DNA of 19,057 nucleotides from Collinsella sp. (GCA_022720335.1 JAIHVJ010000011.1:1-19057), one strand, 5' to 3'. Positions 1 through 6,706 are shown, counted from the stretch's first letter. Notes: generated by a model from the letters alone, not told the origin. Translations and numbers: made by a program.

Positions 1-1
1 G

Positions 2-205
2 GCGCTCGAGTTTAACGAGGCGCTGGGCCTGGACGGTATTATCATGACTAAGCTCGACGGCACGGCTAAGGGCGGTATCGCCATGGCCGTGGCCGAGAAA
101 CTCAAGCTCCCGATCCTGCGCGTGGGCGTGGGCGAGCAGGTCGATGATCTGCAGGAGTTCAATGCCAAAGATTTCTGCCGCGCCCTGGTGGGCGAGTCCA
201 ATTAA
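2..205 (+). CDS. ftsY: Signal recognition particle receptor FtsY, C-terminal end (5' truncated by the window)
   Basis: Only the last 67 codons are present, read in frame from base 2 to the TAA at 203-205. The peptide contains GLDGIIMTKLDGTAKGG, which combines the G4 guanine-specificity motif (TKLD) with the G5-adjacent GTAKGG of SRP-family GTPases. It continues with LPILRVGVGEQVDDLQEF and FCRALVG, the typical FtsY C-terminus; Ffh would have DGDARGG here and a methionine-rich M domain after it. FtsY is the membrane-associated receptor that docks ribosome-SRP complexes at the translocon by forming a GTPase heterodimer with Ffh. The stop lies 10 bases before the ffh start, so the two partners are almost certainly co-transcribed. 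Identification is firm despite truncation. Confidence 0.95.
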   Translation, partial: ALEFNEALGLDGIIMTKLDGTAKGGIAMAVAEKLKLPILRVGVGEQVDDLQEFNAKDFCRALVGESN

Positions 206-215
206 GGAGTGACTA

Positions 216-1691
216 GTGTTTGATTCCCTGAGCGATCGCCTCAACGACACATTTGACCGCCTGCGCGGCAAGGGCAAGCTGACCGAGGCCGATATTACTT
301 CGGCCATGCGCGATATTCGCATGGCGCTGCTCGAGGCCGACGTCAACTTTAAGGTCGTCAAGGAGTTCGTCGCCAAGACCAAGGAGCGCTGCATGACCGC
401 CGAGGTCATGGAGTCGCTGTCGCCGGCGCAAAACGTCGTCAAGATCGTGCTCGACGAGCTCACCGAGATGCTTGGCTCAACCGAGAGCAAGCTCGTCTTT
501 AGCAACCGCATTCCCAATGTCATCATGCTTGTGGGTCTGCAGGGCTCCGGTAAGACCACGGCTGCCGTAAAGCTGGCCTACCTGCTCAAGAAGCAGGGCC
601 GCTCGCCGTTGCTCGCCGCGTGCGACGTCTACCGTCCCGCTGCTGCCGACCAGCTGGCCACGCTCGGTGGCGAGATCGGCGTACCGGTCTTCCGCGGCGA
701 CGGTGCGCACCCGGTCGATATCGCCAAGGGCGCCATTCAGGAGGCCGTCGACCACCTGCGTGACGTGGTCATCGTCGATACCGCCGGTCGTTTGCAGATC
801 GACGAGCAGATGATGCAGGAGGCCGTGGACATCAAGAAGGCCGTCAAGCCCGATCAGGTGCTGATGGTCGTCGATGCCATGACCGGCCAGGATATCGTCA
901 ACGTCGTCTCGACCTTCGCCGAGCGCACCGACTTTGACGGCGTGATCATCTCCAAACTCGACGGCGACGCCCGTGGCGGCGGAGCGCTTTCTGTGCGCCA
1001 GGTGACCGGCAAGCCCATCAAGTTTGTGAGCATGGGCGAGAAGCCCGATTCGCTGGAGCCGTTCTATCCCGATCGTATGGCCAAGCGAATCTTGGGCATG
1101 GGCGATGTTGTCGGTATCATCGAGAAGGCCCAGGAGGCGGCCGACGCCGAGCAGCTCGAGGCTGCCGAGCGCATGCTGCGTGAGGGCTTCACCATGAATG
1201 ACATGCTCGACCAGATGAAGGCCGTCAAGAAGATGGGCGGCATGAAGGGCATCCTGGGCATGCTCCCCGGCGGCCAGCGTGCGCTCAATCAGATGGGCGG
1301 CAACCTGGACGAGGGCATCTTCGACAAGAACGAGGCCATCATCATGTCGATGACCAAGGAGGAGCGCCTTCGCCCCTCCATCATCAACGGTCAGCGCCGT
1401 GCCCGCATTGCCAAGGGCGCCGGCGTGACCCCCACCGAGGTCAATAGCCTTATGAAGCAGTGGGGCGAGATGAACAAGATGATGGGCCGCATGCGCACGA
1501 TGGCCAATCAGGCGCAGGCCGGCGGCAAGAAGGGCAAGAAGGGTAAGAAGGGCAAAAAGATGCGCATGCCCAATATTCCCGGTCTGGATGCCATGGGGCT
1601 GGGCGGCATGGGCGGCCTAGGAACGGGCGGCCCCAAGTCCGATATGGACCTGCTGCGCCAGATGGAAGCGCAGATGCGCAACAAGAAGTAA
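216..1691 (+). CDS. ffh: Signal recognition particle protein Ffh (SRP54)
   Basis: This 491-residue protein is the SRP GTPase that binds 4.5S RNA and signal sequences on nascent membrane proteins. A helical N domain (about 1-90) is followed by the G domain with P-loop GLQGSGKTT at 107-115, DVYRPAA at 137-143, DTAGR at 188-192 and SKLDGDARGG at 246-255. From about 300 a methionine-rich M domain carries the signal-binding groove and a basic RNA-binding helix-turn-helix (SIINGQRRARIAKGAG). The start is GTG, chosen because AAGGAG lies at 204-209, six bases upstream. The protein is about 40 residues longer than typical Ffh: its C-terminus has a GGKKGKKGKKGKK tract and then a Gly/Met-rich linker. 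It directly follows ftsY and ends just before a strong hairpin. Confidence 0.97.
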   Translation: MFDSLSDRLNDTFDRLRGKGKLTEADITSAMRDIRMALLEADVNFKVVKEFVAKTKERCMTAEVMESLSPAQNVVKIVLDELTEMLGSTESKLVFSNRIPNVIMLVGLQGSGKTTAAVKLAYLLKKQGRSPLLAACDVYRPAAADQLATLGGEIGVPVFRGDGAHPVDIAKGAIQEAVDHLRDVVIVDTAGRLQIDEQMMQEAVDIKKAVKPDQVLMVVDAMTGQDIVNVVSTFAERTDFDGVIISKLDGDARGGGALSVRQVTGKPIKFVSMGEKPDSLEPFYPDRMAKRILGMGDVVGIIEKAQEAADAEQLEAAERMLREGFTMNDMLDQMKAVKKMGGMKGILGMLPGGQRALNQMGGNLDEGIFDKNEAIIMSMTKEERLRPSIINGQRRARIAKGAGVTPTEVNSLMKQWGEMNKMMGRMRTMANQAQAGGKKGKKGKKGKKMRMPNIPGLDAMGLGGMGGLGTGGPKSDMDLLRQMEAQMRNKK

Positions 1692-1711
1692 CGACTAGTT
1701 GAGTCGTGTAT

Positions 1712-1752
1712 GGCGAAGGCCGCCTGGATGGTATTCCAGGCGGCCTTCGCCG
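1712..1752. terminator. Hairpin terminator between convergent ffh and DUF134-NifX genes
   Basis: A perfect 16-bp stem (1712-1727 with 1736-1751, arm GGCGAAGGCCGCCTGG) encloses an 8-base loop. It sits 20 bases after the ffh stop and 56 bases beyond the stop of the minus-strand gene ending at 1808. The 3' tail on the plus strand (GTTTGTTC) is only moderately T-rich and the minus-strand tail is not, so termination is better supported for ffh. The strength of the stem and the convergent position support a shared terminator. Confidence 0.75.
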
Positions 1753-1807
1753 TTTGTTCGCTGGTTGTCGCACGCGTGGAAGCGCGTTCTCGACGAGGTG
1801 CTTGCCG

Positions 1808-2572
1808 CTAGTGGCAGCCGCAGCCTTCGTGCCCGTCATGGTCGTGGTGACCGTGGCAGCCGCAGGACTCGCCATGCTCGTGGATGTGCTCGTGATCATG
1901 TCCATGGCAGTCGCAGGTGGCCTCGCCGTTCTGTGCGAGCGTGCCGGCAACGAGGGCCTCGACGCAGGCATCGCAGCTGCCCTGGGCGCCCGCATAGACC
2001 GTGATGCCGGCTTGGGCAAGCGCGTTGATAGCGCCGCCGCCGATACCGCCGCAAATGAGCGTGTCAACGCCACCGTTGGCAAGCAGGCCCGCCAAGGCGC
2101 CGTGGCCGGTGCCGCCGGTGCCTACGACCTGCTCGTTGAGCACCTTGCCATCCTGGATGTCGTAGATTTTGAACTGCTCGCTGCGGCCAAAGTGCATAAA
2201 GATGTTGCCGTTGTCGTACGTCGTTGCCACCCTCATGGTGTCGACCTCCTTTGCTGGCCATGCGGCCGTTGTCGTGGTGATGGGGGAGTATGCGATATTG
2301 CCGCCCTCGATAACGAGCGCCCGTCCGTTGACCAGCGCATCGGCCACCTTGCGATGCGCGCGGCTGCAAATGGCCGCCACCGTTGCGCGGGCGATGCCCA
2401 TCTGCTGGGCGACCGCCTCTTGGTTGAGACCCTCCAGGTCGCACAGGCGCAGCACCTCAAGCTCGTCGACGGTCATGTCGATGGCATCACCGCTGGCCAG
2501 GCCATCGGGGGTAAAGCCGCGGTATTCGGGGATGATCCCGACGCGGCGCAGTTTTTCGCGTCTTCCTGCCAT
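1808..2572 (-). CDS. DUF134 (UPF0251) DNA-binding protein fused to a NifX/NifB-type cofactor-binding domain
   Basis: This 254-residue two-domain protein starts at the ATG ending at 2570, with GGAG five bases upstream. Residues 1 to about 90 match the DUF134/UPF0251 family: an RRVGIIPEYRGFTP opening, then VDELEVLRLCDLEGLNQEAVAQ and an HTH recognition segment (MGIARATVAAICSRAHRKVADAL). Residues 113-254 match the dinitrogenase iron-molybdenum cofactor domain (MRVATTYDNGNIFMHFGRSEQF, then a Gly-rich ICGGIGGGAINAL). The last 35 residues hold 12 His and 6 Cys, and SCDAC lies before them, so metal or Fe-S binding is likely. The two domains are usually separate neighbouring genes; here the frame is open across a linker of about 22 residues. 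An internal AAGGAGG plus ATG at 2236 could also yield the NifX part alone (142 aa). An upstream in-frame ATG at 2746 would add 58 residues without family similarity and overlap thyA, so it was not used. Inferred role: a metal- or redox-responsive regulator. No nitrogenase genes are visible. Confidence 0.88.
   Translation of the reverse strand: MAGRREKLRRVGIIPEYRGFTPDGLASGDAIDMTVDELEVLRLCDLEGLNQEAVAQQMGIARATVAAICSRAHRKVADALVNGRALVIEGGNIAYSPITTTTAAWPAKEVDTMRVATTYDNGNIFMHFGRSEQFKIYDIQDGKVLNEQVVGTGGTGHGALAGLLANGGVDTLICGGIGGGAINALAQAGITVYAGAQGSCDACVEALVAGTLAQNGEATCDCHGHDHEHIHEHGESCGCHGHHDHDGHEGCGCH
2234..2251 (-). promoter_or_regulatory. Internal Shine-Dalgarno and ATG for a free-standing NifX-domain protein
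   Basis: On the minus strand AAGGAGG (2251-2245) is followed by eight bases and ATG (2236-2234), the first codon of the NifX-like domain. This is a better ribosome site than the one used for the full-length fusion. It would make a 142-residue protein equal to fusion residues 113-254. Whether it is used in the cell cannot be told from sequence. Confidence 0.6.
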
Positions 2573-2586
2573 GCACACTCCAAATC

Positions 2587-2598
2587 TGACATATGTCA
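2587..2598. promoter_or_regulatory. Palindromic operator candidate 1 (TGACATATGTCA)
   Basis: This perfect 12-bp palindrome lies 15-26 bases upstream of the DUF134-NifX start codon, where transcription from the predicted promoter would begin. Bound protein here would block initiation. A near copy occurs 53 bp further upstream. The pairing of two copies around one promoter next to an HTH gene suggests autoregulation; this is inference. Confidence 0.6.
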
Positions 2599-2603
2599 AC
2601 AAT

Positions 2604-2631
2604 AGAATAGCGAACGTGCGGATTTGCGCAA
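2604..2631 (-). promoter_or_regulatory. Predicted sigma-70-type promoter for DUF134-NifX
   Basis: Reading the minus strand, TTGCGC (2631-2626) and TATTCT (2609-2604) are separated by 16 bases. Initiation would fall near 2597, inside palindrome 1, leaving a leader of about 25 bases before the ATG. Palindrome 2 lies just upstream of the -35 element. Confidence 0.5.
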
Positions 2632-2639
2632 GGAATTTC

Positions 2640-2651
2640 TGGCATATGTCA
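2640..2651. promoter_or_regulatory. Palindromic operator candidate 2 (TGGCATATGTCA)
   Basis: This element differs from palindrome 1 at one base of twelve; extended to TCTGGCATATGTCAGA it pairs at 14 of 16 positions. Its centre is 53 bp from that of palindrome 1, close to five helical turns, so dimers at both sites would face the same side of the DNA. It also lies about 50 bp upstream of the predicted thyA -10, so it could influence either divergent gene. Confidence 0.55.
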
Positions 2652-2698
2652 GAAAATGAGGGCTTATGTTTGGGCTGTGGGGCCGCGTGCGCCTGGGC

Positions 2699-2734
2699 TA
2701 CAATGAATCTCGCTTGTAGGCGACTGACAGGAGG
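2699..2734 (+). promoter_or_regulatory. Predicted thyA -10 element and ribosome-binding site
   Basis: TACAAT at 2699-2704 is a good -10 match, but no clear -35 is visible at 16-18 bp. AGGAGG at 2729-2734 sits four bases before the thyA ATG and fixes that start. The leader would be short, about 28 bases. Confidence 0.5.
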
Positions 2735-2738
2735 GTCA

Positions 2739-3587
2739 ATGAGCAAAGCTGATCAACAGTTTGTAACCATGTGCCGCGATATCTTGGACCATGGCACCAC
2801 CACCGAGGGCCAAAAGGTCCGCCCGGTGTGGGAGGACGGCACCCCTGCCTATACCATTAAAAACTTTGGTGTCACGGCGCGCTATGATCTGCGCGGGGAG
2901 TTCCCCGCGCTCACCCTGCGCCGTACGGCGCTTAAGTCTGCCATGGACGAGATTCTGTGGATCTATCAAAAGAAGTCCAATAACGTGCATGACCTCAACA
3001 GCCATATCTGGGATGAGTGGGCCGATGAGACCGGTTCCATCGGTAAAGCCTACGGCTATCAGATTGGTCAGAAGAGCCATTACGCCGAGGGCGACTTCGA
3101 CCAGATGGACCGTGTACTGTACGACCTTAAGCACACGCCGTATAGTCGCCGCATTATGACCAATACGTACGTGTTTAGCGATCTGTCCGAGATGCACCTT
3201 TATCCATGCGCCTACAGCGTGACCTATAACGTGACGCAGCGTCCTCAGGACGACAAGCCGACGCTCAACATGATTCTCAACCAGCGCAGCCAGGACATTT
3301 TGGCCGCGAACAACTGGAACGTGTGCCAGTACGCCATTTTGCTGATGATGGTCGCGCAGTCGGTCGATATGATTCCCGGTGAGCTGCTGCACGTGATCGC
3401 CGACGCCCATATCTATGATCGTCATGTCGATATCGTCCGCGAGCTTATCGAGCGTCCGCAGTTTGCGGCACCCAAGGTAACGCTCAACCCCGATGTGCAT
3501 GACTTCTATGCGTTTACGACCGATGACCTGATCGTCGAGGGCTATGAGCACGGCCCTCAGGTCAAGAACATCCCCATTGCGGTGTAG
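2739..3587 (+). CDS. thyA: Thymidylate synthase ThyA
   Basis: The 282-residue enzyme methylates dUMP to dTMP with methylenetetrahydrofolate, producing dihydrofolate. Diagnostic features are the phosphate-binding pair SRR (136-138), the catalytic cysteine in LYPCAYSVTYNV (Cys157), QRSQD (182-186, normally QRSCD), the dUMP-binding Asn in NNWNVCQYA (194) and DAHIYDRH (222-229). The active-site loop reads P-C-A instead of the usual P-C-H; I believe this occurs in a clostridial-type ThyA subgroup, so it does not imply inactivity. The ATG at 2739 is chosen from AGGAGG four bases upstream and the expected family length. The reading frame stays open far upstream, but that part lies over the divergent gene. 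The dihydrofolate reductase gene follows at once, giving a substrate-recycling pair. Confidence 0.96.
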   Translation: MSKADQQFVTMCRDILDHGTTTEGQKVRPVWEDGTPAYTIKNFGVTARYDLRGEFPALTLRRTALKSAMDEILWIYQKKSNNVHDLNSHIWDEWADETGSIGKAYGYQIGQKSHYAEGDFDQMDRVLYDLKHTPYSRRIMTNTYVFSDLSEMHLYPCAYSVTYNVTQRPQDDKPTLNMILNQRSQDILAANNWNVCQYAILLMMVAQSVDMIPGELLHVIADAHIYDRHVDIVRELIERPQFAAPKVTLNPDVHDFYAFTTDDLIVEGYEHGPQVKNIPIAV

Positions 3588-3596
3588 GTGACGCGC

Positions 3597-4115
3597 ATGA
3601 CGTGTAAGCTTTCTGCCATCGTCGCCGTGTGTGACGACTGGGGTATTGGCTGCGAGGGCGATATGGTGGTGTCCAATCGCGCCGATATGCGCCATTTTGT
3701 GGCCTGCACCAAGGGCTGCCCGGTTATCATGGGACGCAAGACGCTGCTGAGTTTTCCCGGCGGGCGTCCTCTCAAGAACCGCCGCAATATCGTGCTTACG
3801 CGCGATATAGGCTTTACCCGCGAGGGCGTCGACGTGGTGCATAGCGTTGACGAAGCGCTCGCTGCGGTTGCCGATGAGCCCGTTGCCTGGGTGATCGGTG
3901 GCGGCGATGTCTATCGGCAGTTTTTGCCGTACAGCGTGGAGGCCGAGGTCACTCATAACCACTGCGTGCATGTCGTGGACACGTACTTTCCCGACTTGGA
4001 CGCCGATCCCGCGTGGGAGATTGCGCAGCGTAGCGGGGTCGCGACGATTGCCGCCGGTGAGGGTGACGAGGGCGTCGATTATGAGTTCGTGACGTATCAT
4101 CGCGTTGAGGCGTAA
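3597..4115 (+). CDS. folA: Dihydrofolate reductase
   Basis: The 172-residue protein reduces dihydrofolate with NADPH, regenerating the folate oxidised by ThyA just upstream. It shows the N-terminal strand LSAIVAVCDDWGIG, an acidic active-site residue in RADMRHF (Asp30), the NADPH-binding MGRKT at 45-49, FPGGRPLKNRRNIVLTRD, and the WVIGGGDVYRQFLP segment before the C-terminal strands. The usual LPW before the active-site acid is replaced by MVV, as in divergent anaerobe DHFRs, which could affect antifolate sensitivity. I prefer the ATG at 3597 because AGGTG lies six bases before it. A GTG at 3588, directly abutting the thyA stop, would add three residues. Confidence 0.93.
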   Translation: MTCKLSAIVAVCDDWGIGCEGDMVVSNRADMRHFVACTKGCPVIMGRKTLLSFPGGRPLKNRRNIVLTRDIGFTREGVDVVHSVDEALAAVADEPVAWVIGGGDVYRQFLPYSVEAEVTHNHCVHVVDTYFPDLDADPAWEIAQRSGVATIAAGEGDEGVDYEFVTYHRVEA

Positions 4116-4159
4116 ATCGTCTGGCGTGAACGGTATCATCGGGTTGATTGAATGCATGG

Positions 4160-4186
4160 GGCGGCGCTTAGCGTCGCCTCGTTTGG
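4160..4186 (+). terminator. Probable terminator after thyA-folA
   Basis: The 8-bp stem GGCGGCGC/GCGTCGCC (4160-4167 with 4171-4178, one G-T pair) closes on a TTA loop and is followed by TCGTTTGG. It lies 45 bases after the folA stop. The T run is short, so strength is uncertain. Confidence 0.5.
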
Positions 4187-4192
4187 TATAGA
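4184..4192 (+). promoter_or_regulatory. Extended -10 promoter for the RNA methyltransferase gene
   Basis: TGG followed by TATAGA (4187-4192) matches an extended -10 (TGn-TATAAT) with no recognisable -35. Transcription would begin near 4199. This is downstream of an alternative in-frame ATG at 4192 and therefore favours translation from the ATG at 4225. Confidence 0.45.
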
Positions 4193-4224
4193 TGTGCTGT
4201 AAAGAAGGGTGCGGGCTGGCTGCT

Positions 4225-5139
4225 ATGACTGATGCCGTTGAGGTTCTGCGAATTGATTCGCTCGAGGACGAGCGGCTCGATGCCTATGTGCGACTGACCG
4301 AGCGTGAGCTTCGCTGCGTGCTGGAGCCGCAGAAGGGCATTTTTATCGCTGAGAGTGCCAAGGTCATCGAGCGTGCGGTTCGCGCCGGATATGAGCCGGT
4401 GAGCTTTCTTTTGGGCGAGCGCTGGCTCGACCAGATGATGCCGCTGTTTGACCAGCTTGTCGTGCGCGAGGGAGCGGGTCCGGTTCCCGTGTTCGTGGCC
4501 TCCATGGAGCTCATGGAGCAGCTGACGGGCTTTAACGTGACGCGCGGCGCGCTCGCGGCGTTCCGTCGCCCGCGTCAGATTCCGGTAGCCGAGTTCTTAG
4601 GCGGCGTCGTCGAGGCGGCGGGGGAGCGCCCGGTGCGCGTGTGCGTGCTCGAGGGCATTGTCGACCACACCAACGTCGGCGCGATTTTCCGCTCGGCGGC
4701 TGCGCTGAACGTCGATGGCATTTTGGTGAGTCCTACGTGCTGCGACCCGCTGTACCGTCGCTCGGCCCGTGTGAGCATGGGCACCGTGTTTCAGGTGCCG
4801 TGGACGCGCATTGGCAGCGAGGCTCGTGTGTGGCCGCATGATGGTCTGAGCGCGTTGCACGATGCCGGTTTTTCGTGTGCCGCTATGGCGTTGACGGACG
4901 ATTCCGTATCGCTGGACGATCACGTGCTGCAGGAGATTGACCGCTTGGCAATCTTTATGGGTACCGAGGGTGCCGGCTTGGGCGCCAAGACCATTGCCGG
5001 CTGTGACCACGCGGTGCGCATTCCGATGGCGCACGGGGTCGATTCGCTTAACGTGGCCGCGGCGAGCGCCGTCGCCTTTTGGCAGCTGTGCCCGCACGTG
5101 AGCAATGAGTATCACTACCAGCCGGGTTTGTATCACTAG
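4225..5139 (+). CDS. SpoU/TrmH-family RNA 2'-O-methyltransferase
   Basis: This 304-residue SPOUT-class enzyme is predicted to transfer methyl from S-adenosylmethionine to a ribose 2'-OH in rRNA or tRNA; the target nucleotide cannot be deduced. The N-terminal third resembles the substrate-binding domain seen in these proteins (RLTERELR, FIAESAKVIERAVRAGY). The catalytic domain has the three trefoil-knot motifs: NVGAIFRSAAALNVDGIL (150-167, with conserved Asn150 and Arg156), IFMGTEGAGLG (243-253) and IPM followed by VDSLNVAAASAV (267-282). An ATG at 4192 would add 11 Cys-rich residues, but it has no SD and lies upstream of the predicted transcription start. The ATG at 4225 is preceded by AGAAGG at a long spacing, so initiation is the weakest point. 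It appears to be a single-gene unit. Confidence 0.9.
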   Translation: MTDAVEVLRIDSLEDERLDAYVRLTERELRCVLEPQKGIFIAESAKVIERAVRAGYEPVSFLLGERWLDQMMPLFDQLVVREGAGPVPVFVASMELMEQLTGFNVTRGALAAFRRPRQIPVAEFLGGVVEAAGERPVRVCVLEGIVDHTNVGAIFRSAAALNVDGILVSPTCCDPLYRRSARVSMGTVFQVPWTRIGSEARVWPHDGLSALHDAGFSCAAMALTDDSVSLDDHVLQEIDRLAIFMGTEGAGLGAKTIAGCDHAVRIPMAHGVDSLNVAAASAVAFWQLCPHVSNEYHYQPGLYH

Positions 5140-5264
5140 GCAGATATTTCGCACCTGGCTCTGATTCGGGGTGTTTCGGTCGACGCCAGTCGGTGCTAAG
5201 CTGATATTGGCTTTGGTCTTAAATTGCCGTTTTGTTGTTTAACATACGTTGGCGGGGAGGGCGT

Positions 5265-6614
5265 GTGGCTAAGAAATCTACGGCTATCGATGTAACGCAG
5301 GGTGTCATTTGGCAACAGCTGCTGTCGCTGTGCGTCCCCATCTTCTTTAGTTCGTTTTTTCAACAGGCTTACACGCTTATCGGTACGTATATCGTTGGCC
5401 AGTTTGGCGGCAAGCTCGCGCTGGGCGGCATTCAGGCCACGATGGTCCTCACCGAGCTCTGCATTGGCTTTTGCGTTGGTGTTGGCGCCGGCTGCGCGGT
5501 CATTACCGGTCAGTATTTTGGCCAGCACGATGATGAGCGACTGAGTCGTTCGGTCCATACAGCCATGACGCTCGCGCTGGTGGGCGGTATCGCTTTCTCG
5601 ATTCTTGGCATAGTGTTCGTTGAGCCCATGCTGGTGCTTATGAACACGCCGCATGAACTATTGGCCGAGGGTGTGGCCTATGCTCGCTGTTATTTTGCCG
5701 CGATGGTTGCGGCACTGCTGCTGAATATGGGAACCGCACTGCTGCGTGCCGTGGGCGACACGCGCGGGCCCGCCGTGATCATTGCCTCTGGCTGCCTTGT
5801 TAACGTGGTGCTGGATATCATCTTTGTCGCTGTGTTGCATATGGAGGCGCTGGGCTGCGGCATCGCAGTGGCGCTGACCATTTGCTCCAATGCAACGATG
5901 ATCGTGTTGCGCATGATGCGCGCTCCGGGTGCATGGCGTCTTTCGCTGTCTAAGCTCGGTATCGATCGCGGTATTTGCAAGAGTATGATCTCGTGTGGTC
6001 TGCCACTCGGTTTTCAATCGGCTGCCTATTCGATCTCGAACGTGCTGATCCAGGTGTCGGTTAATTCGTTTGGCGCCGATGTCACGACTGCTTGGGGTCT
6101 ATCTGGGCGCCTGGATGGCATTATCTGGATGGTGACCGAGGCGCTCGGCGTATCGATCACTACGTTCTCGGCGCAGAACTTTGGCGCGCGCAACTACGAG
6201 CGCATGCGCAAGGGCTACCATACGTCGCTCGTGCTGTCGTTTATGCTCATTGGTGGCCTGTCTGCCGTGCTGCTGGTGTTCTCGAGCCCGCTGTCGCGTT
6301 TGTTTGTCGACGATGCTTCGATTTCGGCGTACACCACGACTATCCTCCATTTCATTGCGCCGTTCTATGCGATTTTCTCGATTATCGAGAACGCCTCGGG
6401 TTCCATCCGCGGCGCCGGCGTGAGTTTGCAGCCTATGATGCTCACCATCTTTGGCACCGTTGTCTTGAGGGTGATCTGGGTGTTTGCGATCATGCCCTTC
6501 GATCCGTCGCTCGAGCATCTACTGCTGGTCTACCCCGTAACCTGGCTCATTACGGCCACGATGTTCACCATCTACCACCACAGCGGCAACTGGCTAGGTC
6601 GCGCCACCGCCTAG
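5265..6614 (+). CDS. MATE-family multidrug/cation antiporter
   Basis: The 449-residue, very hydrophobic protein has about twelve predicted membrane segments in two similar halves, as expected for MATE (NorM/DinF-type) exporters, which use a Na+ or H+ gradient to expel organic cations. Family-like features include IWQQLLSLCVPIFFSSFFQQAYTL near the N-terminus, IVGQFGGKLALGGI in the first half and GLPLGFQSAAYSISN at the start of the second, followed by TTFSAQNFGARNYER; the C-terminus ends in a short cytoplasmic tail. The GTG at 5265 is chosen because GGGGAGGG precedes it by four bases. An upstream ATG at 5232 would have no SD. The natural substrate is unknown. No regulator gene lies beside it, and a 69-bp inverted repeat starts 23 bases after its stop. 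Confidence 0.93.
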   Translation: MAKKSTAIDVTQGVIWQQLLSLCVPIFFSSFFQQAYTLIGTYIVGQFGGKLALGGIQATMVLTELCIGFCVGVGAGCAVITGQYFGQHDDERLSRSVHTAMTLALVGGIAFSILGIVFVEPMLVLMNTPHELLAEGVAYARCYFAAMVAALLLNMGTALLRAVGDTRGPAVIIASGCLVNVVLDIIFVAVLHMEALGCGIAVALTICSNATMIVLRMMRAPGAWRLSLSKLGIDRGICKSMISCGLPLGFQSAAYSISNVLIQVSVNSFGADVTTAWGLSGRLDGIIWMVTEALGVSITTFSAQNFGARNYERMRKGYHTSLVLSFMLIGGLSAVLLVFSSPLSRLFVDDASISAYTTTILHFIAPFYAIFSIIENASGSIRGAGVSLQPMMLTIFGTVVLRVIWVFAIMPFDPSLEHLLLVYPVTWLITATMFTIYHHSGNWLGRATA

Positions 6615-6637
6615 CTCATCCGTCGGATACCCCTGAT

Positions 6638-6706
6638 AAGTTGCGGTGAAATAGTTCCTGAAAAGCCCTTGCGGACCGTCAAACAAGTACTATTCCACCG
6701 CAACTT
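6638..6706. repeat. 69-bp inverted-repeat element
   Basis: Arms of 20 bases (6638-6657 and 6687-6706) match at 18 of 20 positions and begin AAGTTGCGGTG. They enclose 29 bases that include CCCTTGCGGACCGTC. The transcript would form a long stem, but no T-run follows, so a simple terminator is unlikely. It lies between the MATE stop and the cobO remnant. It has the look of a dispersed palindromic (REP- or MITE-like) element, though only one copy is in this window. Confidence 0.7.

Noticed and set aside
2573..2746. A 58-codon N-terminal extension of the DUF134-NifX protein
   Set aside because: It would run through the predicted promoter, both palindromes and into thyA, lacks an SD, and has no family similarity; DUF134 proteins begin near the chosen ATG.
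2736..4157. A 473-codon minus-strand open frame opposite thyA-folA
   Set aside because: It is antisense to two well-identified enzymes, has no SD and matches no known motif.
6638..6706. The inverted repeat as the MATE gene's terminator
   Set aside because: The long stem is not followed by a T-run on the plus strand, so a simple intrinsic terminator is not supported, although some termination cannot be excluded.
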